A stretch of DNA of 5,786 nucleotides from HGM12587 sp964580255. Lineage in GTDB: Bacteria; Bacillota; Clostridia; Lachnospirales; Lachnospiraceae. Under the pieces are notes generated by a model. The model did not search any database and was not told where the DNA came from. It saw nothing but the letters and a program-made list of their open reading frames with translations. The translations under genes were made by a program, and so were the position numbers. This document shows, piece by piece, positions 5,738-5,786 of this stretch (positions are counted from its first letter, which is position 1; the number at the start of each line of letters is the position of its first letter). The stretch spans positions 1-5,786 of the forward strand of contig CAZOJX010000110.1 of NCBI GenBank assembly GCA_964580255.1, read 5' to 3'.

Positions 5738-5786
5738 ATTCTTTTTGGTGCAAGTTTAACAAAAAGCCTTGATTTTACGGCATTTG

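Noticed and set aside
5292..5759. A 155-codon plus-strand ORF opposite the membrane protein gene and the spacer
   Set aside because: It has no ribosome binding site before its ATG and its composition (Cys-, Ser- and Ile-rich) looks like an antisense read. The opposite strand has a strong ribosome binding site and a plausible two-helix membrane protein, and the frame also runs through the stem-loop.
5741..5766. Inverted repeat CTTTTTG / CAAAAAG upstream of the membrane protein gene
   Set aside because: Seven AT-rich base pairs around a 12-base loop in AT-rich DNA are expected by chance; there is no adjoining T-tract or operator context.

Overview
The window looks like chromosome of a low-to-medium-GC Gram-positive bacterium, most likely a Lachnospiraceae-type Clostridia (Bacillota). 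The grounds are strong AAAGGAG-type ribosome binding sites, a prephenate dehydrogenase with a C-terminal ACT domain followed directly by a class II EPSP synthase, a Gram-positive style lipoprotein, and codon usage. The placement is inference from gene style; no search was run.

Left part (1-230): the first 130 bases carry a minus-strand open frame that runs off the window edge and may be a transposase remnant. It is followed by a clear sigma-A-type promoter (TTGTTT, 17 bp, TATAAT) and a strong ribosome binding site for the plus-strand operon.

Plus-strand operon (231-3636): tyrA (prephenate to 4-hydroxyphenylpyruvate, tyrosine branch), aroA (EPSP synthase, shikimate pathway) and a DRE-TIM/HMGL-like aldolase-family protein follow each other with gaps of 5 and 35 bases. 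The first two are housekeeping aromatic amino acid genes. The third keeps the metal-binding residues of the family but has Leu where the hydroxy-oxovalerate aldolases have their catalytic His, so its reaction is unknown. The operon ends in a perfect 12-bp inverted repeat that it shares with the convergent gene; each arm encodes the last residues Met-Asp and the stop codon of one of the two proteins.

Minus-strand part (3647-5786): first a secreted lipoprotein with PQQ/WD-like beta-propeller repeats (3647-4459). Further right, the DNA becomes clearly more AT-rich (roughly one third GC in sampled lines, against 45-50% in the aro genes). It holds what looks like a two-gene module of unknown function: a small two-helix membrane protein (5411-5724), a 146-base spacer with a nested stem-loop (5320-5375), and a soluble protein of about 239 codons (4536-5255). 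Both genes carry one lesion each. The membrane protein has a one-base shift in an A7 tract six codons after its start, and the soluble protein has a single in-frame TAG at codon 133. Either this is a decaying acquired module, or expression is switched by recoding or homopolymer slippage. This module and its structured spacer are the most unusual content of the window.
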